A stretch of 5,899 nucleotides of DNA from Rhodospirillaceae bacterium CCH5-H10 (GTDB lineage: Bacteria > Pseudomonadota > Alphaproteobacteria > Reyranellales > Reyranellaceae), in NCBI GenBank assembly GCA_001557035.1, contig LSKJ01000383.1, positions 1 to 5,899 of the forward strand. The letters are read 5' to 3'. A model generated the notes under the pieces. It saw only the letters and a program-made list of their open reading frames with translations, did no database searches and had not been told where the DNA came from. Both the position numbers and the translations under genes were made by a program. This document shows positions 5,790-5,899 of this stretch, one piece after another (position 1 is the first letter of the stretch; each line of letters starts with the position of its first letter).

Positions 5790-5802
5790 CGGGAGGCCAG
5801 CC
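5779..5802 (-). terminator. Intrinsic terminator of gor
   Basis: Five nt after the gor stop, the minus-strand transcript reads GGCUGGCC-UCCC-GGCUGGCC-UUUU. The two identical 8-mers pair with each other as an 8-bp stem (six Watson-Crick pairs and a tandem U-G/G-U in the middle) with a 4-nt loop, followed by four Us. Stem length, position and U-tract fit a Rho-independent terminator. The same DNA read on the plus strand would have two A-C mismatches, so it is directional. Confidence 0.65.
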
Positions 5803-5807
5803 CCGTT

Positions 5808-5899
5808 CTACTCCGCGGCTGCCCGGGTCGGGGCCGAATCGGCCCGCGCCGTACGCATCGTGACGAACTCCTCGCCGGCGGTCGGATGGATGCCCACGG
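5808..5899 (-). CDS. gor: Glutathione-disulfide reductase, C-terminal end (5' end outside window)
   Basis: The minus strand from the right window edge encodes [20 protein letters not shown] and nine further residues, ending at a TAG at 5810-5808. This is 29 residues plus two bases of a split codon. VGIHPTAxEEFVTMR is the nearly invariant C-terminus of glutathione reductase. The His of HPT is the active-site acid/base that in the homodimer reaches into the partner subunit, and the following Glu supports it. The enzyme is a cytosolic FAD flavoprotein that regenerates GSH from GSSG with NADPH. E. coli Gor ends at TMR, whereas here a 14-residue Ala-rich tail ([14 protein letters not shown]) follows. 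The piece is too short to exclude a close paralogue of the pyridine nucleotide-disulfide oxidoreductase family, but FVTMR strongly favours Gor. It lies upstream of and codirectional with the DAHP synthase operon, separated from it by a terminator. Confidence 0.88.
   Translation of the reverse strand, partial: VGIHPTAGEEFVTMRTARADSAPTRAAAE

Overview
This is GC-rich, densely coding bacterial chromosome, almost certainly from an alphaproteobacterium. The strongest taxonomic hint is a 5-aminolevulinate synthase (HemA, the Shemin/C4 route to heme), which among bacteria is largely restricted to Alphaproteobacteria. The Shine-Dalgarno sites (GGAGG type) and the TTG/GTG starts fit this. I cannot name a genus from the sequence alone. 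No rRNA, tRNA, CRISPR array, insertion sequence or phage gene is visible, and the content is ordinary core and near-core metabolism.

Layout, left to right: (1) 1-717 (+), the C-terminal ~60% of hemA, cut by the window edge. (2) 723-1937 (-), a 12-helix MFS exporter of the MFS_3/EntS-like type, convergent with hemA; a hairpin spans both stop codons. (3) 1938-2007, a short divergent intergenic region with a 13-bp inverted repeat over weak promoter-like elements. (4) 2008-2418 (+), a small two-domain helical hypothetical protein whose N-terminus looks DUF2786-like. (5) 2426-5712 (-), a probable three-gene operon read right to left: class II DAHP synthase (5712-4264), a nicotinate phosphoribosyltransferase-like protein (4221-3073) and a beta-class-like glutathione S-transferase (3055-2426), with gaps of 42 and 17 nt and strong ribosome-binding sites. 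(6) 5713-5807, a 95-bp regulatory gap holding a terminator for the upstream gene, a consensus DnaA box and a 12-bp perfect palindrome next to the DAHP synthase ribosome-binding site. (7) 5808-5899 (-), the last 29 residues of glutathione reductase (gor), cut by the window edge and too short to stand out as an open reading frame.

How the genes fit together: the minus-strand block joins entry into the shikimate pathway (DAHP synthase) with an NAD-salvage-type phosphoribosyltransferase and a glutathione-dependent enzyme, directly downstream of glutathione reductase. A shared redox or cofactor theme (NADPH, NAD, GSH) is possible but is inference. HemA and the MFS exporter are only convergent neighbours, with no evident functional link.

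I see no clear new defence or mobile system. The items most worth a second look are the compact gor-aroG intergenic region, the divergent phosphoribosyltransferase, and the small DUF2786-like protein with its palindromic upstream region.
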